DNA from: Palaemon carinicauda
Taxonomy: Eukaryota; Arthropoda; Malacostraca; Decapoda; Palaemonidae
Length of the DNA: 64,000 bases
Direction of reading: 5' to 3'
NCBI RefSeq assembly: GCF_036898095.1
Contig: NC_090729.1
Coordinates: forward strand, 62,709,282-62,773,281
The notes under the pieces were generated by a model. That model was not told the origin of the DNA, did not search any database, and saw nothing but the letters and a program-made list of their open reading frames with translations. The position numbers and the translations under genes are program-made. This document shows, piece by piece, positions 49,004 through 62,943 of this stretch. Every line of letters starts with the position of its first letter. The first letter of the stretch is position 1.

Positions 49004-49489
49004 TTTCTACGATTTCCTCTTTGCTAGCTACCTGAAAATAGCATATTTACTTTATAGTTTATTAATCTGGAATGCTAACTGAATATAGCTTTATTTAGCT
49101 TTATAGCTTTATTTTCTACTAGCTAATAAATATAATTTATTCACTTTATCTTTGGAGTTACGAGGCTTAGAAGCTAATTGAATATAGCTTTGGTTCTTAC
49201 ATATCTGCTATTTTTTACGAGGTACCAAAATCTCTTTTGGTTAATGGGTAAGGATGGGGAATGGGTAGGATAGGAAGCACATGAAACTGGATATACTAAT
49301 AGGGGGGTGGTGACGTTGTCAATTCATAAACCTGCAAATATAGTGGAATTTTACGCTGGAAATAATGAGGTGATTAGCCTTTGAATAGCGTGCTGTGACT
49401 ATTCTCAAATTACTATTTTTCTAGTAGGGTTAACAGGAAGTAACTCGGTTGCTTACTAGATATAGATTGCCAGAATTCTATCCAAACAG

Positions 49490-50791
49490 GGGCTCTGTTT
49501 CGAATATGAGCTTTGTTGGAGGAGTGGGAGGATGTGGTTTAGGGTCTGACCAAGGCCAAGGAGGTTGAGGAGGGATAGGACTTTAGTGATAATGTGGATG
49601 GTGATTGGTATGAGGCCTTACAAGGACACTGTGTTCAATTGATGACTGAAGGTTGTAGGGAATGGGTTAGGAGAAGGATTTTGACAAGGTGTAGGATCTG
49701 GAGTGGATGAGGTCTGTTGAAGGATGAGGGCTGGGCTGGTGGTAGTGGTAGAATCAAGAGTAGCAGCTGGTACTAGAGCTGGGGCTGGCCTCTGATGAGG
49801 TCTCTTACAGTTTTTCCTCTGTGGCTTTGGTTGCATTGTCGGTGTGTTCTTCGTACATGTTGGATTGGTAGTCTCCAGAGGTTCTAGCCTTTTGAGGCCC
49901 TTTGGACTCCTTTTATTCCTGGTGTGGTGAGGCTGCGAGCGGTTGGGGCACTTGGGCCGGTCTTTCTCCCAGCGTTGTGCTCATCAATGCAATTTTAAGT
50001 TGGATGCTTGTCACTGTAGACTCAACAGCTCACCTGGCTCCTGCATTCATACTTGTAGTGTTCGAAGTGTTGGCAGTTGAAGCAACGGAGTGGTTCCCTT
50101 TTCAAGTCCTTTATTAGAAAGTTCCCAACAGTCCAAGCTCCAAGGCAGGTTGGATAGGTCCTACAAGGGTGACAATGACTTCTCTGGTGGGTGCCTTACG
50201 ACTGCCAAACTTCCTTTTGGGTTGGGCTATGGTTTGGCAATCCATGATGAGAGAGTTTGGCATCTTGACTGGGTAAATGTATACCACTACTTTTCTCCGT
50301 TTCTTGGTGGGATCAAGGTAGGTTAGGAGGGCTTCATTATGCAGGTGTCTTGCACAATCTTAATCCTTGGGGGTGCTGATGATATCACCATTTAAGCTGG
50401 TTCTGGCTGTAATCTTTAGTCCTGGATAAGCGGCTGCCATAGCAGCTACGGCCGCACATAACGTGGTCCCTCCAGTGGCTGGTAGTTTAAACTTGGGGAG
50501 TTGAGTTGCCATTAGCTTTGAGACTTCTAGTGAAACCTGGGTACTGCTAATGGCAGTGGCTTCAACTAGGAGCCTAGTGGGGCACACAGTGCAGTTGCAA
50601 TCCTGCATGTGTGCCTCTGTAGGCTGCGGGGTGGGCAGGTTGTCCAGGTCTAGGTCCATGGCAGATATGTTTGCCTCTCGTGTAGAGGTGGCTCCAGCTG
50701 TACACTCTTTTGGACCCCAGGCTTGCGACTCCAAGCAGGCAGGCAGGGTGTCCATTGCAGTGGGGTGCTCTGCCTTCTTCTCCTTGGTCAC
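49490..50791 (-). pseudogene. Non-LTR ORF1, decayed (right-arm copy)
   Basis: Mirror of 45569-46865. The N-terminal 143-codon part (50791-50360) is still open and longer than in the left arm because a frameshift there is absent. It shows CNCTVCPTRLLVEATAISST, LATQLPKFKLPATGG-like sequence and AVAAMAAAYPGLKITARTSL. Downstream frames carry the proline/threonine-rich segment (49618-49836). Stops interrupt the zinc-knuckle part. Confidence 0.8.
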
Positions 50792-50840
50792 TGGATGGGT
50801 TGGAGAAGGTGGAGATTGTGACTTGGTTACTGGTTCTTTG

Positions 50841-51854
<1,014 letters not shown>

Positions 51855-53400
51855 GTTATAAAACTGTAACTATAGTTGAAAGTTTACTAAGCAAATGCAT
51901 CGTACTTAATGCAAACCTTACCTCAACTAATAGCCAGTCATTTAGGTTCATGGAAAAGCCGTGACGAAGGAAGAGGTGATGATGATAGTCTTCTATTTGA
52001 TCTCATGAGTAGTATTACGTGTTCAGACGATTACGTGATCCATGACCGGCTAAGTCCAGAGCCACCGATCTCCCATTAATGAATGACAGCCATTGTCTTT
52101 TGGCTACAAGAAAATTTCCTCAAATTCAGAAGAAGACTGCCTTGCTGCGCTTCTTACGCTGTTCTCTCCATACTGCCTTCTTCAGATCATTCACCGCCGA
52201 CAACGGTTTTCCCAGCCTTGTGTCAAGCATCGAACAACCTGGTGAAACTTGAATACATCGCTCAAGAATGACCTTTTTCTTTCTTTAAAATTGTCCCAAG
52301 ATGTAGTTTAAGGAATGCTTAGCAAATGCATTTGCTTTTCCAAAAAAAAAAAAAAAAAGAACCATACCCTTCCCGAGCAAAGAACTTAAACATCAAAATT
52401 TACCATAACCAAACAATTTTTTTAATATGCAAAAAAATTAAAATGCACACTGATGTGCATTTTTTCTACTACTTTCAGTCTTTGCAATCTGGGATCGAGG
52501 TATTATTTGAGTAGGGCCTTTCACAGTGTCGGAGCAATAGTGGATATAGGCCCTACGAAAAGTCCTTGAGTCTTTTCAAACCCACATAAATAATGACTGG
52601 GAGATCCTGGCCGTATTAGAGAATCCAATGTAAAAGCCGAAAATTACAGCCAATTACTGTTTATTGTCACAGCCAAAAATTTCAGCACAGCCGAATATCT
52701 CGGCTAAATAGCTAGCAGGGGACCTGGGTGCCCCTGTGGCGAGTAGACAGGTTCTTGAGCGCAATGAGTTGTCCTCACAGCGTGGGAGCAGAGCTGAAAC
52801 AGATAATGGGTAACTTTTTAGTATATGTGATCTTTTGAATAGGCCCTTTACAAAGCAGGGCAACGTAGTGTCTCCTAGTAAGTTTTCATCAAAAACTAAA
52901 ATTCTATGTTAATAGTCTTCAAAACAATCCAATTTGAAAATAAATAATGAGTAATTTCTCATATCATTTTCAAAATTTATTCAATATCCAGTATTAAGCA
53001 ACACTGGCTCGTTATTCTTGAAAACCCTCAACTGCTTTCCTTCTCTCCACCTCACGTTAAGTTATGAAACCATCCGGAACAATTGTTTCCAGCACAATTT
53101 CACTTTTATATTCAAAATTAAATTTTGTATTATATAATTAAATATACCTAAAGAGATAAAATCATAGAGCCTTTGTAGATCAGTGGAGCAGTCTTCGCTT
53201 CACCAAGTGAATCTGGAAAGTGAATGAGAAACATGTAGATGTAGCATCACGGTGTGGCAAAAATGTGCCAAATCTTTACTTGGGTCAATAGCATAGGAAT
53301 TTCATAACCCAGGCTTTATTTTAAAAACCCCACTAGAGCTTTCTTGTTTTGCATCTTACGTTGGGTTAAGGCTGCCTATTACAGCAAGAATTGAGTTTAG
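51855..53400. other. Right-arm sequence, unassigned
   Basis: Mirror of 43991-45500; no gene recognised. Confidence 0.45.
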
Positions 53401-54340
53401 TAAATATATGATATATTAATTTCTAGCCAAATACATGAACCATGTATTTTTCCTATGCACTATCTTGTGTTGTATGCATGCATGACCATTACTATTGAGG
53501 CAAACCACACGTTTATGAGTTTTTGGTCCCCTTTATGTAAAGACAATTATGGGGGACCCCAGAGGGTAACCAGAGTTTCTTGGGTGGGGGAAATGTGATA
53601 AACGAGTGATTTACAGCAATAATAATGGTCAGAAATGCAAAATGAGCACAAGATAACTAGTTTGAAAAGTATATGGTTCATGTACGTGGGTGAAAACAGG
53701 CCAAAACATGATTATTTAACACTTTTGAGATTTGTAGAAAGGGTACAGAACCTAAAAAACCCACTTATGTTAACCTAGTGGTTCCCAGGTCAAAGCGCCT
53801 AGCCGGGGTCCAGCCCCTGGACCACCCTTACCATGTTAGAACCCCAAGCCCAGGGCAAGCCCTCCGGAAACACCCACCCCCTCCCTAGGTCACAAACCTT
53901 CCCAGGTCACAACAGCTAGTCGGACCCCTGCTTCCCAAGTCACAAACTAGAAGTAAATCACAATATAATAAATCACAAATAAATCCGTACAATATGATAA
54001 AGTGAATCAAATATATCCTTATAATGTGAAAAAGTAAATCACAAATAATTCCCTTCCTTATGATTGACACCATCTCTTTTTGTACAGAAGATTTGCAGGA
54101 GAAATTATGCTGGCCTTCCCTAAAAATTACCGAATCAGACCTTTGAGGCATTTTTTCGCTGTTTTTTTTTTTCAATTTTGCACGACCAACAATGGCTTCA
54201 CACTAAACGCAGAGCATTTCCACCATAATGAATTGCTGACATAAATGAAATTAAACTAGAATTTTAAATACATTGATTTACTTCACTTAAGTTCCTTCTT
54301 CGAGATGGGGAAGGTGATCAAAAAATGGCTGTTGTGGAAA
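53400..54340 (-). repeat. Interspersed repeat R1, copy 3 (right arm)
   Basis: Reverse complement of copy 2 (43027-43990), with TTTACAGCAATAATAATGGT, CCTTCCCAGGTCACAACAGC and CGAATCAGACCTTTGAGGC. Confidence 0.85.
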
Positions 54341-55134
54341 AACATCCGGGAACTGAGGAAGACGTACTTGTAAGCTGTTGATTAGTTTAAAGAAAGCACC
54401 TGAAAAATATGTCATTGCATATGCACAGGAAGCTCTCCAAACCATGGGAAAATGCACATATGCAATATATCCCCTTTAGTCTCTAAGATATAAACAATGG
54501 AGTTAGAGTAAAAATATACTTCACAATTTAATAGACTAATACGTAAATTATTATGCCCCAGCCCCTATGAAATATGAAGAGAAAAATACAAAACTAGCCT
54601 GCACTCGTCCATTCATTATAGAAAATTCCATTTTCAGTAGAAATTAGTTTATCATATATTTCCCTGGAGTTTAAAATATGTTCAATAACCAATCAAATGA
54701 TCAGAACTGGACGTCCAAAATATCTAGGAGAATTGCTACATATGATGCAGGTAATAAATGACGTTGACATGAGGATATTTAGAGATGGTTTCTTATGACT
54801 GGAACCTAGATATAAGTCTACTGTAGGGTTTAGACTCTAGAGTGTTGGTCTATTATAATGTTATGTAATACAGAATACTTTTCCCAGATGCAGTGCTAGG
54901 CGACATGTCTCATATTTCATCTGTAATACTTACATTAGCTTCAGTAATTGGTGGATAACTTTAAAGTGCTAAAAGAGGTTCAAATTATTGCATAATTTAG
55001 ATTTGTTAAAATGTTTGGGACATGGGTACGGTCTAGGTTAGCAAGGATCTATATCAGTAATCATTTATACATTGAAATATTTTTCTTATCAATTTCTATA
55101 AATTCATGTAAAGATTTTTTGGATATTTACATAT
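54341..55134. other. Right-arm sequence, unassigned
   Basis: Mirror of 42251-43026. This is where I counted 8-9 differences in ~600 bp between the arms. Confidence 0.5.
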
Positions 55135-55211
55135 TCATAACCGCGGGCTGACGTCATCGATGACGTAACCGCTAGCGCGGGAATCAAGCGAAGTGAAAGC
55201 AAACCAGAGCA

Positions 55212-55288
55212 ATGGCTTACGATTACGTTAATTCTTTGGATGGAGCTGCTAAAACTCGTTACAATATAAAGTTAAATGCTTCAGGTGA
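55212..55288 (+). pseudogene. Putative first exon of a YqaJ-type ORF
   Basis: ATG at 55212 opens MAYDYVNSLDGAAKTRYNIK, followed by LNASG and then a GTGAAT string that could be a splice donor (TTCAGGTGAAT). The S-L-D-G-x-A-x-x-R-Y pattern resembles the N-termini of YqaJ-recombinase ORFs in animal ISL2EU elements. That recollection is not checked. The rest of the ORF is missing. Confidence 0.5.
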
Positions 55289-55649
55289 ATAATAAGATAT
55301 AAAATACAACTGTTCTAACTTCTAGCGACAGTTTCAAGTTAAAAATGATGATAAACAATAATTATTTTGAACTGTTTACAGCACACAAGTGCGAGGTGTA
55401 TTACTGCTGGCCTCATAAGCCAATCGCCTTCTCTTGTCATTTCGCTCATACATCTTAAGTTTTCATTTGGCTTTGGCATAGCTGTCTTTCTTGAAAGGCA
55501 GTATGCATGGAATGTAGTCTGGGTGTTCTTTCTAAGTCATGTTGGGTTTACCTGTATTTTGGCAATTTAATATAAATTCATAATGAACACCAATAGACAT
55601 ACTGTTGGAACACCAACCACCAGAATGTTAAATTTTATTAAAATATGTT

Positions 55650-55962
55650 AAATTTCATGAATACCTGAGATAAAGTGTTCACTACAAATAACCCGACTCT
55701 TTAGTGGGGACCATTTGTGTCCATTTGGATTCATTTGCTGGCATGCTGCAAGCCACTTATCCCTCCTATCCGGGCTTCTGCTACGACTGGGGAACTTGTA
55801 AAAATGCAACATCTTTCGTTGCATCATATTGTGATTCTTGCAGTTGAAAATAACACATGATGAAGGCACAATGGCGAATAATTTAGCTTTAACTGACGAC
55901 CGTTCATGCAGCGCCACGTTAAAGTGTGGTTTGTTTTCACTGCGCCACGTGCGGGAAGTCAC
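55650..55962 (-). pseudogene. THAP zinc-finger domain of an ISL2EU-like transposase
   Basis: A 104-codon minus-strand frame contains a THAP domain of ~75 residues: SSCVIFNCKNHN (C-x4-C), HFYKFPSRSRSPDRRDKWLA (the F.FP....R..W block), then VICSEHFISG (C-x2-H). THAP domains bind the ends of P- and PHIS-type transposons. No ATG is in the expected place just before the first cysteine (GTG is found instead). The frame runs out at CAGGTATTC, a possible splice donor. No DDE core is present in the element. Confidence 0.8.
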
Positions 55963-56001
55963 GTGACTGCTCAGTTACCCGGATGGCCCGCGGTTATCAA
56001 T

Positions 56002-56759
56002 AGACTACAATTTGTAGGTCCTTGAAAATATTAAATTTGTATTTTAGAAGGAGCACCAGCAAATATGTAAGTAGCCTTCCTGTAATTTTCTCACAGCTAT
56101 TTTTGTAAGGTAAACGGTACCTCATTTACTTTTCCTATATATGGATCAATCTAATCGAGTTATAGATCCATAACAGGTCTTCTATAATTCAGTCCAGTGA
56201 TCTAACTTTAACAATACACTGAATAGCAGCATGATTACATTCGTATAGGTCCAAATTGTACAGATTAGACTCGGTTCACACCCACAAAGTATGACGTCTA
56301 TTGTTTGGATCGATGCCCACATGTGCACTAGGCAGAGACGGGGGGAGACCCCACTCCTAGTTCATATTCAAGTTCTTTCTCGGTTAAGAGAACCCCAATC
56401 CTTTCTACGGAGGTTTGTTTCATGTGGAAGAGACTCACCTGGGCTCTGGGTGGCTTCATCAAGTGGGCTTTTGACTGATTTTCTCCAGTATTCTAGGCAG
56501 TAAGTAAGTTGTTGATATTACGGGATCGAGGCTATTGGTGGTTAAGTAGCTCTTGCAGGATTTCAATCTTTGTCTAACAGCCTGGAGACCATAAAGCGAG
56601 TGCTTTTCATAATTTCTTGGTAATATTTCTAGCTCTTTTAATGAGCTGTTCGGTAGGGCAATGTTTACCAATCTAAAGGGTACTAAAAGGAGTGTTGATC
56701 TTAAAGCACCAGTAATCAGGTGACATGCTTGATTTCAATTTGGCATCAACACAAGGGCA
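56002..56759. other. Right-arm sequence with the empty site of the solo LTR
   Basis: Mirror of 40480-42250 without the LTR. CTATT at 56532-56536 is the single-copy target of the left-arm LTR. Confidence 0.6.
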
Positions 56760-57165
56760 GTTTATATGCATATTTCTACTTTAGTAGGTGACCTACATAC
56801 TGTACAGGTTTCTACCTTAGTCTGCATGCAGGTATCTGTTTTAGTAGGGGATCTACGTACAGGTTTTTACTTTACTAGGTAATCTAGACGCTGGTTGCTA
56901 ATTTAGTGGGTGATCTACATGCAAGTTTGCACTTTACTTGGTGATATACATACCTGTTTCTACTTTAGTTGATGATCTACCAGAAAGTTTCTTCGTTAGT
57001 AAGTGATTTAGATGGAGGTTCCTAGTTTAGTGTGTAACTACATGCTGGTTTTTACTTTAGTAAGTTAATCTACCTTCAGGTTCCTATTTTAGTATCTGAT
57101 CTACACTTAGGTTGCTACTTCAGAAGGTGATCTACTTGCAGGTTTATACTTTGGTAGGCGTTGAC
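56760..57165. repeat. ~31-bp minisatellite, right arm
   Basis: Mirror copy of 40081-40480, with units such as GTAGGTGACCTACATACTG, TTAGTAGGGGATCTACGTAC and TTAGTGGGTGATCTACATGC. Confidence 0.88.
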
Positions 57166-57255
57166 CAGGAGGATTTTCCCTCTGTGAAATGTACTGCGGC
57201 CACTCACATTTAATTTCACACCTATAGTGGTACCCATAATCATTACCTCCCTCCC

Positions 57256-57269
57256 CCTCTCTCTCTCTC

Positions 57270-57344
<75 letters not shown>
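57256..57344. repeat. (CT)n microsatellite
   Basis: About 90 bp, compared with ~40 bp at the mirrored position in the left arm. Confidence 0.95.
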
Positions 57345-57345
<1 letters not shown>

Positions 57346-59480
57346 GCATTTACTTTTATATTCCTACTCAACCTCATTATTTCATAGATGAATGGCCTCC
57401 TGGTCCAAGTGCAGCAGTTCCAGAAGAAAAGCTTTTCTCAATGCAATTAACGCTAAAACGTTATAACCCAACTTTAGATGCAGAATAGGAAAGTACTTCA
57501 GAGATTTTGAGAAAAAGAACTTGTGTTGAAGAAAACCATATATTTTGATAAATATTTTGACAATTATGAGCAGAACTTACTCATAAATTATTCTTAACTT
57601 AATAATTTTGAGGAAAATTTACATAAAAATATTTTTTCTTCATAGATTACAGCAGTCAAGGTGAATCAGTTGTTATTTTCATTCTCTTCGTGCATTCCCA
57701 TTACGCATTCAAGTCCGGTTATGATTTAGGCATTTTTGGTAAGGGAGACACTGGACAGATCTGTTCAGTTAGTCTGCCTTTATATCATCAATTCTTCCCT
57801 ACCTGCATCCCAACCGTGACCTTGACATTGTTTTGGAGAATATGATTTCTGAGTGTACATCTCAATGCACCCCAACTCACCATTGAATGACAACTCCGGG
57901 GTTGAACTCCCTCTTCTGTTCCCCCCTACACAAGGGATGAAGAGAGGCAGAGTATCTATTCAAAACAGGAGCAATAGTATGAATAAAGTAACAAAATTTA
58001 TTGTTATAATGTAGCGTCTCAGTGATGTCACAGATTAAATACTGATGCCACCAAGATGCGGTCTTCATGACCCTGGACCCATGTCCCTTCGTCTTAAATC
58101 CCTTAACTCCTATAACAAAAAACTACCATGAATATAATGAGATCCATATAATTGACTCAAAAATAAGAATACAAAATCTTACCACATATCTTAGAAGCCA
58201 AACTTCAGAAAAAGAGATGTAAGTGGTTTGAACCTTGCTAAGTATATGCGGTCATGAATGTAAACTCTGATAATTCATAAAAAGATCTCTAAATATATAA
58301 TAATGGTAGGGAAAATATATAAGTTACGAGATTCAATCTCATAGGACTAGTGACGAGAAAGTCGAGAAAAATTACTTGAATATCTCAATTGATGTGTCTC
58401 AACAAAATATTGAGACCAACCTCAAAGAAATCAGACATCTTATGTGCCTTAAGAGTTTGCTGTCGATGTTAAGTACTCTTGCTGACCTGAGCTATAGTGT
58501 AAAAGGAATAACAGACGGCCATAACTTGCAAAAGGTGGAGAATATTGCCGACCGCTGCTGCTACGTGGTTCAGGAATGTACACTTCTTATTTTGCCATAT
58601 TATTTTGCCCTATTTTGCCATATCAGTTTGCCGCAGATATCATGACTGGTAACAGCAGGGTGGGGCAAGGGCAGTCATCCCACAGCAATTAGCAGCATGA
58701 CGGCGGACAAAGGATCAGGCCCCATAGAGGAGCCGGAATGAGGAAGTTAAGGACTAAACCTCTTTGCCCATTGACACCTGCATGAGGAAGAGGTAGAAAG
58801 TTTTATAACAGTAAGAGTGAAGAGTGGAAGGTCTACAATAGAAGTTCAAAGCACAGGGTTCGAAGCCCCAGTATTAAGACTTAGCGATTGGCCACTTCAG
58901 AGAACATGCCTCCACTGAGGTATTTACTCGAGCTCTACACAAGAGCTCCCAGGGTTCTCAACCAAGGTTAAGAGTGGTCAGTAGTTTTTCTTATTATACC
59001 AGGGGACAAGCCCCGGTTTTACTAGGCCTAGGGGCCTCTCCTCAAAAAAGTGGCCCACAGGTTTTACCTTTCTGAACTCATGTACATGGCAGAGTGTGGT
59101 TCCCATGGTTAGGAACAGTTTCAAGTAATTCTTGTTATATGATGGACCGTTTGTATAATTTAGGGTATTAGGACGTACCATAACTATGCATAGTTTAATT
59201 AAGGCATCAAGGATAGTTGCCAATGTTGGTGTCAGGCAGTGCAATCCCCAAAGGAAGAAATGGAGCAATTTTAGGTCGGAGTGAAAGGACTGACAGTACT
59301 AAGACCCAGTGAGGGGAAGAGACTGGGTGGGGAGTTGGAGGGTATTAGTGGTAGGTTGAAGATGTGATGCTGTGTCCCTGGCTAGCATAAGATAGAGTTA
59401 TAGGAAAGAGGAGAAACCAGTAAGAGAGAGGGACTGGGTTGCAGGAGAAAGAAAGCAGCATGAGTGAAAGTGATGTCTCT
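57345..59480. other. Right-arm sequence, mirror of 36545-38570
   Basis: No gene is recognised. At 59000-59480 it contains the minus-strand mirror of the non-LTR 3' fragment. A tRNA-like box B string (GGGTTCGAAGCCCC, 58857-58870) is present but weak. Confidence 0.45.
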
Positions 59481-59879
59481 CATCTATAAATCTCAATCCT
59501 CGATCAAGCATTTAAACATATATCTCTTTTAGCTCGATCAAAAAACAAATTGAACAATGATTGTGATATCAGACATGCATATCTCAGAAATAATTCGAAA
59601 GAATCACACAAAGCATTTTTGTTAATAGTATTTTTGGCAGGTGAATATGTAAAAGAAAAAAAAAACAATTCTAATCAATACATAATAGGCACCAATGCAT
59701 AAGAAAATAAAAAATAAGAAATAAATTAACTTACATCTAATAAAGATTTTTTCTAATTCCCTTCTTTATCTCCACACTGACACAAAGAGTAGCTACGGTT
59801 ACTTTGTATGTAGTTCCTATTTTAGTTGTAGAAGGGAGACCCACCATACTCCTAGGCCCTTTGATATGGTATCTAACCT

Positions 59880-62205
59880 TCTCCTCTGTTCATAAAAGAC
59901 TTTTGGGGATTTCACCAGTTAGAACTGGACAAGGAAAGCATACCCCTAACCACATTTTTCACACCTTGGGGTAGGTATCAATACCAAAGGACACCAATAT
60001 GACTTTTCTGCTTCCAACACATACCTCCCGATTCGATGTAGCCATTAAAGAAGTACCCAGGAAGTATGTGGATGACACAATTCTCTATGATTTGAGCGCA
60101 GAAGAGGCCTTCTGCCATGTGTATTACTTCCTCACAGTCTGTGCATATAAAGGTATAACTTTGAAACCAGAAAAATTTGAGCTCTGCAAGAAAGAGGTGG
60201 AATTTGTCGGGTTTGACCTCGGTTGGGACTCCTACAAACTTTCAGAAGATTTTTTATCTGCCATCAAAATTTTTTTTATGCACAAAAAGCCCACAATATT
60301 TGATATCAGGTCGCGGTATTCTTTTGTCAATCAGCTGGCCCCCTTCCTGACAACAGCACCCATTATGACCCCTTGTAACGATGAGCACCTTGAGGAGAAG
60401 TTTCATCAAGTGCAAGACACCGTCTGCAAGTTGGCCAAGGACAGCCTCACCTACTATGACAATCTGCGGCGGACTGTTTCAGTCACTGACTGGAGTGAGG
60501 AGGGCGTGGGCTTCTTCATCCTCCAACAATATTGCAATAGTACCTCGTCGAAACCCCCCTCTGTTGTAGAAATGGCAGGAGAATAACGCTTTGTGGCAGT
60601 CGTTTACTCATGCCCACCGGGTCTGGGTATGCAGCTATGGAATGGGAAGCCCTTGCAGTGGCCGGGTGCTTGAAAAAGGCCCGATTATTCTTATTGGGCT
60701 GCCCGAACTCAACCATTGTCACGGACCACCGCCCTTTAATCAAATTAGGAGTCAATAGAAGTCTCGGCCATACCACCAACCACAGACTATTTACATTAAA
60801 GGAATAAACGTTATTGTATAATTTCAAAGTTAAATACCTACCTGGCAAGAGAAATCATGCATCTGACTCTCTCTCTTGATTCCCTACTCTAAGGAAGGCG
60901 CAAGATGGAAAGGATGCGAGTTTTAACCAAGAATTAACGATTGCTATAGTATCAGCAATAGTGGAAAACCTACAGGAGCAGTACACTATAGACAAGAAAA
61001 CTGTTGAAGAGGCAGTTCTGGACGACCCAGCATATTAGCTACTAGACGCTCGAGTGACTGCAGGGGATTGGAACCGGAAGACATTACAAGAAATTGCATG
61101 TGTGAGACCCTATTACGGCATCAAAGAACGTCTTTCTATATCTGGGAACCTGGTCACACACTGCTTCAACGATTACTGCATCCCCCTTGTCATTCCCGAA
61201 GGGCTTCGTCATCAGATAACCTCCATCCTTCATGTTGGACATCAAGGCCTAGATACAATGTTGAGAAGAGCGAGACATTCGGTTTATCGGCCGAGCATCG
61301 AAGGTGACCTCCAGCATCATCGTTCACGGTGTACATCGCCCGATGCTCACTCACCATCATTGCCAGCCAAAGTCATGATAATAACCCAACCCCAGAGAAT
61401 CCCTTCCAAAAGACTGTCATGGACCAGTTTCAGCTTGGAGAACACACGTATATGGCATATTGTGACAGACTTACAGACTGGCTAAATATAACCCACTTCC
61501 CTAATGGCACCTCGTCTGCAAAGGTCATGACAAAACTTATGCCCTACTTTACTTGATGGGGAGCACCTGAACAATTGTCTACAGACTGCGGCACGAACTG
61601 GTGCGCAAGGAAATTATATCCTTCTACATGAGATGGAGAGTTAACATACGCCTAACGCTGGCCCACTACCCGCAGTCAAATGGAAAAGCCGAGGCTACTG
61701 CAAAGTCTGCAAAGAAAATAATTAGAACACGTATCACCAGGGCTGGAAGCCTCGATAACGACAAGGTATCATTGGCAATGCTGCAGTACTTGAACACGCC
61801 CTTAAGGGTTATAAATGAACCTCTGGCATAATTGGCAACTGGGAAACAGCTACATGATGGTGTACTGACCACAAAACTCAACTATATGATACACCACAAC
61901 TGGATAAAATCCATTAGAAAAAGAGAACTTCTGATAGCAGAGAAAAATGCAAAGATAATTGAAAGCACCACCGACAGAAGACTAACGCCCTTACAGCCAG
62001 GCACGCTCATTAGGGTTCAGAACTGAATGACATAGGCCTGGGATAGGCTTGGAATCATAGTCGAGTAACGACATCGCAGACAGTACATCGTAAGACTAGA
62101 TGGTAGTGGCCGTCTGTCGATAGGGAACAGAAGACACCTCAAAGTCAAAGAACTGCCTGTCAGTGAAACAAAAGGAGCCACTCCTACCGAAGACGAAGCG
62201 GCTTA
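59880..62205 (+). pseudogene. Ty3/gypsy pol (RT, RNase H, integrase), decayed, right-arm copy and beyond
   Basis: It starts within RT (GFHQLELDKES-like sequence and TTFFTPWGRYQYQRTP, 59895-59985), followed after a frame change by the open frame 59999-60586 with VAIKEVPRKYVDDTILYDLS (YVDD box) and the thumb/connection. RNase H lies at 60490-60890 (SVTDWSEEGVGFFI, AAMEWEALAVAGCLKKARLF, IVTDHRPLIK). The integrase finger is at 61140-61370 (HVGHQGLDTMLRRARHSVYR). The core follows with [20 protein letters not shown] (D), QLSTDCGTN (D) and YPQSNGKAEATAKSAKKII (E), and a C-terminal RQYIVRLDGSGRLSIGNRRH near 62080-62140. Stops include TGA at ~61555. Gag, protease and the 5' part of RT are absent. Confidence 0.9.
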
Positions 62206-62452
62206 GTAGCCTAAGTCTCCTCCATCAGTGCACGAGGTATAGCCTCTAAGGAAGAGAGAGACCCGTGTCTGGATGAACGAATACGTATAATTATCTTGGC
62301 CTTGATTCTGCAATAATAAAATAAAATTACTACCAATTGTGTCACGTGGTGGCCCGGGGAAATCTGGTAAAACTCGCTGGTAAAGAGACTGATGTCTCAC
62401 CAGGTAAATCCTCGGACAGCTAGATTAGTGTCAGGTTCCAATTTTCTTTTAT

Positions 62453-62729
62453 GGGCTCTCGTGGCATGGTTGGTTCCGACCTGGCCTTTCATTAGAAGGG
62501 GCTAGCGTTCGATCCCAAGTATGAGGTAGAAATTTATTTCTATTTGAACACGATGTTGTGTTGATATTTATCCATATTATGCTTTGTTTGTACAGCATTT
62601 GGACGTGCATTGATTTCATACTTGCAAAATTATATTCTGTAAAAGAGTTTATGTTGATGTTGCAACTCAATTTCAGTGAACTTCTTGCAATGCTGATGTA
62701 ATTATTGTGCCGCTTGATGTTATGTGAAT

Positions 62730-62784
<55 letters not shown>
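62453..62784 (+). mobile_element. tRNA-derived SINE candidate
   Basis: A tRNA-like head GGGCTCTCGTGGCATGGTTGG is followed by GCGTTCGATCCCAAG. Box A (GTGGCATGGTTGG, 62461-62473) and box B (GCGTTCGATCCC, 62505-62516) are ~32 nt apart, as in RNA polymerase III promoters. A ~200-bp body follows and the element may end in the CT tract at 62731-62784. It appears to be inserted between gypsy pol and its 3' LTR. No second copy is seen in the window. Confidence 0.6.
62731..62784. repeat. (CT)n microsatellite
   Basis: About 54 bp of CT dinucleotides. Confidence 0.95.
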
Positions 62785-62787
<3 letters not shown>

Positions 62788-62943
62788 CAGTCATTCCAAT
62801 GTTACCATTGATTATTACGATTATGAATCAGAATACTTGTCCGATGTTTTTCTTAAAGATTCTTGAGCATATCCTTTTTCATACCTGCTTTTGATATTGT
62901 TGTTTATAAGTTTTGAAAATATTACCCTTTTCATAATATTTTG

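Larger units (their letters stand above)
55135..55999. mobile_element. ISL2EU-like DNA transposon, deletion derivative, right arm only
   Basis: The ends TCATAACCGCGGGC and (reverse complement) TGATAACCGCGGGC form a 14-bp inverted repeat with one mismatch. The flanks show a 2-bp AT duplication (55133-55134 and 56000-56001), and the left arm keeps the empty site GTCTATATGT around 42250-42251. From memory, AT duplication, a THAP-domain transposase and a second YqaJ-type ORF characterise the ISL2EU superfamily. This copy retains the first exon or start of both genes facing inwards from opposite ends, with the middle lost. It inserted after the inverted duplication, or is absent from one copy for other reasons. 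Confidence 0.75.
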
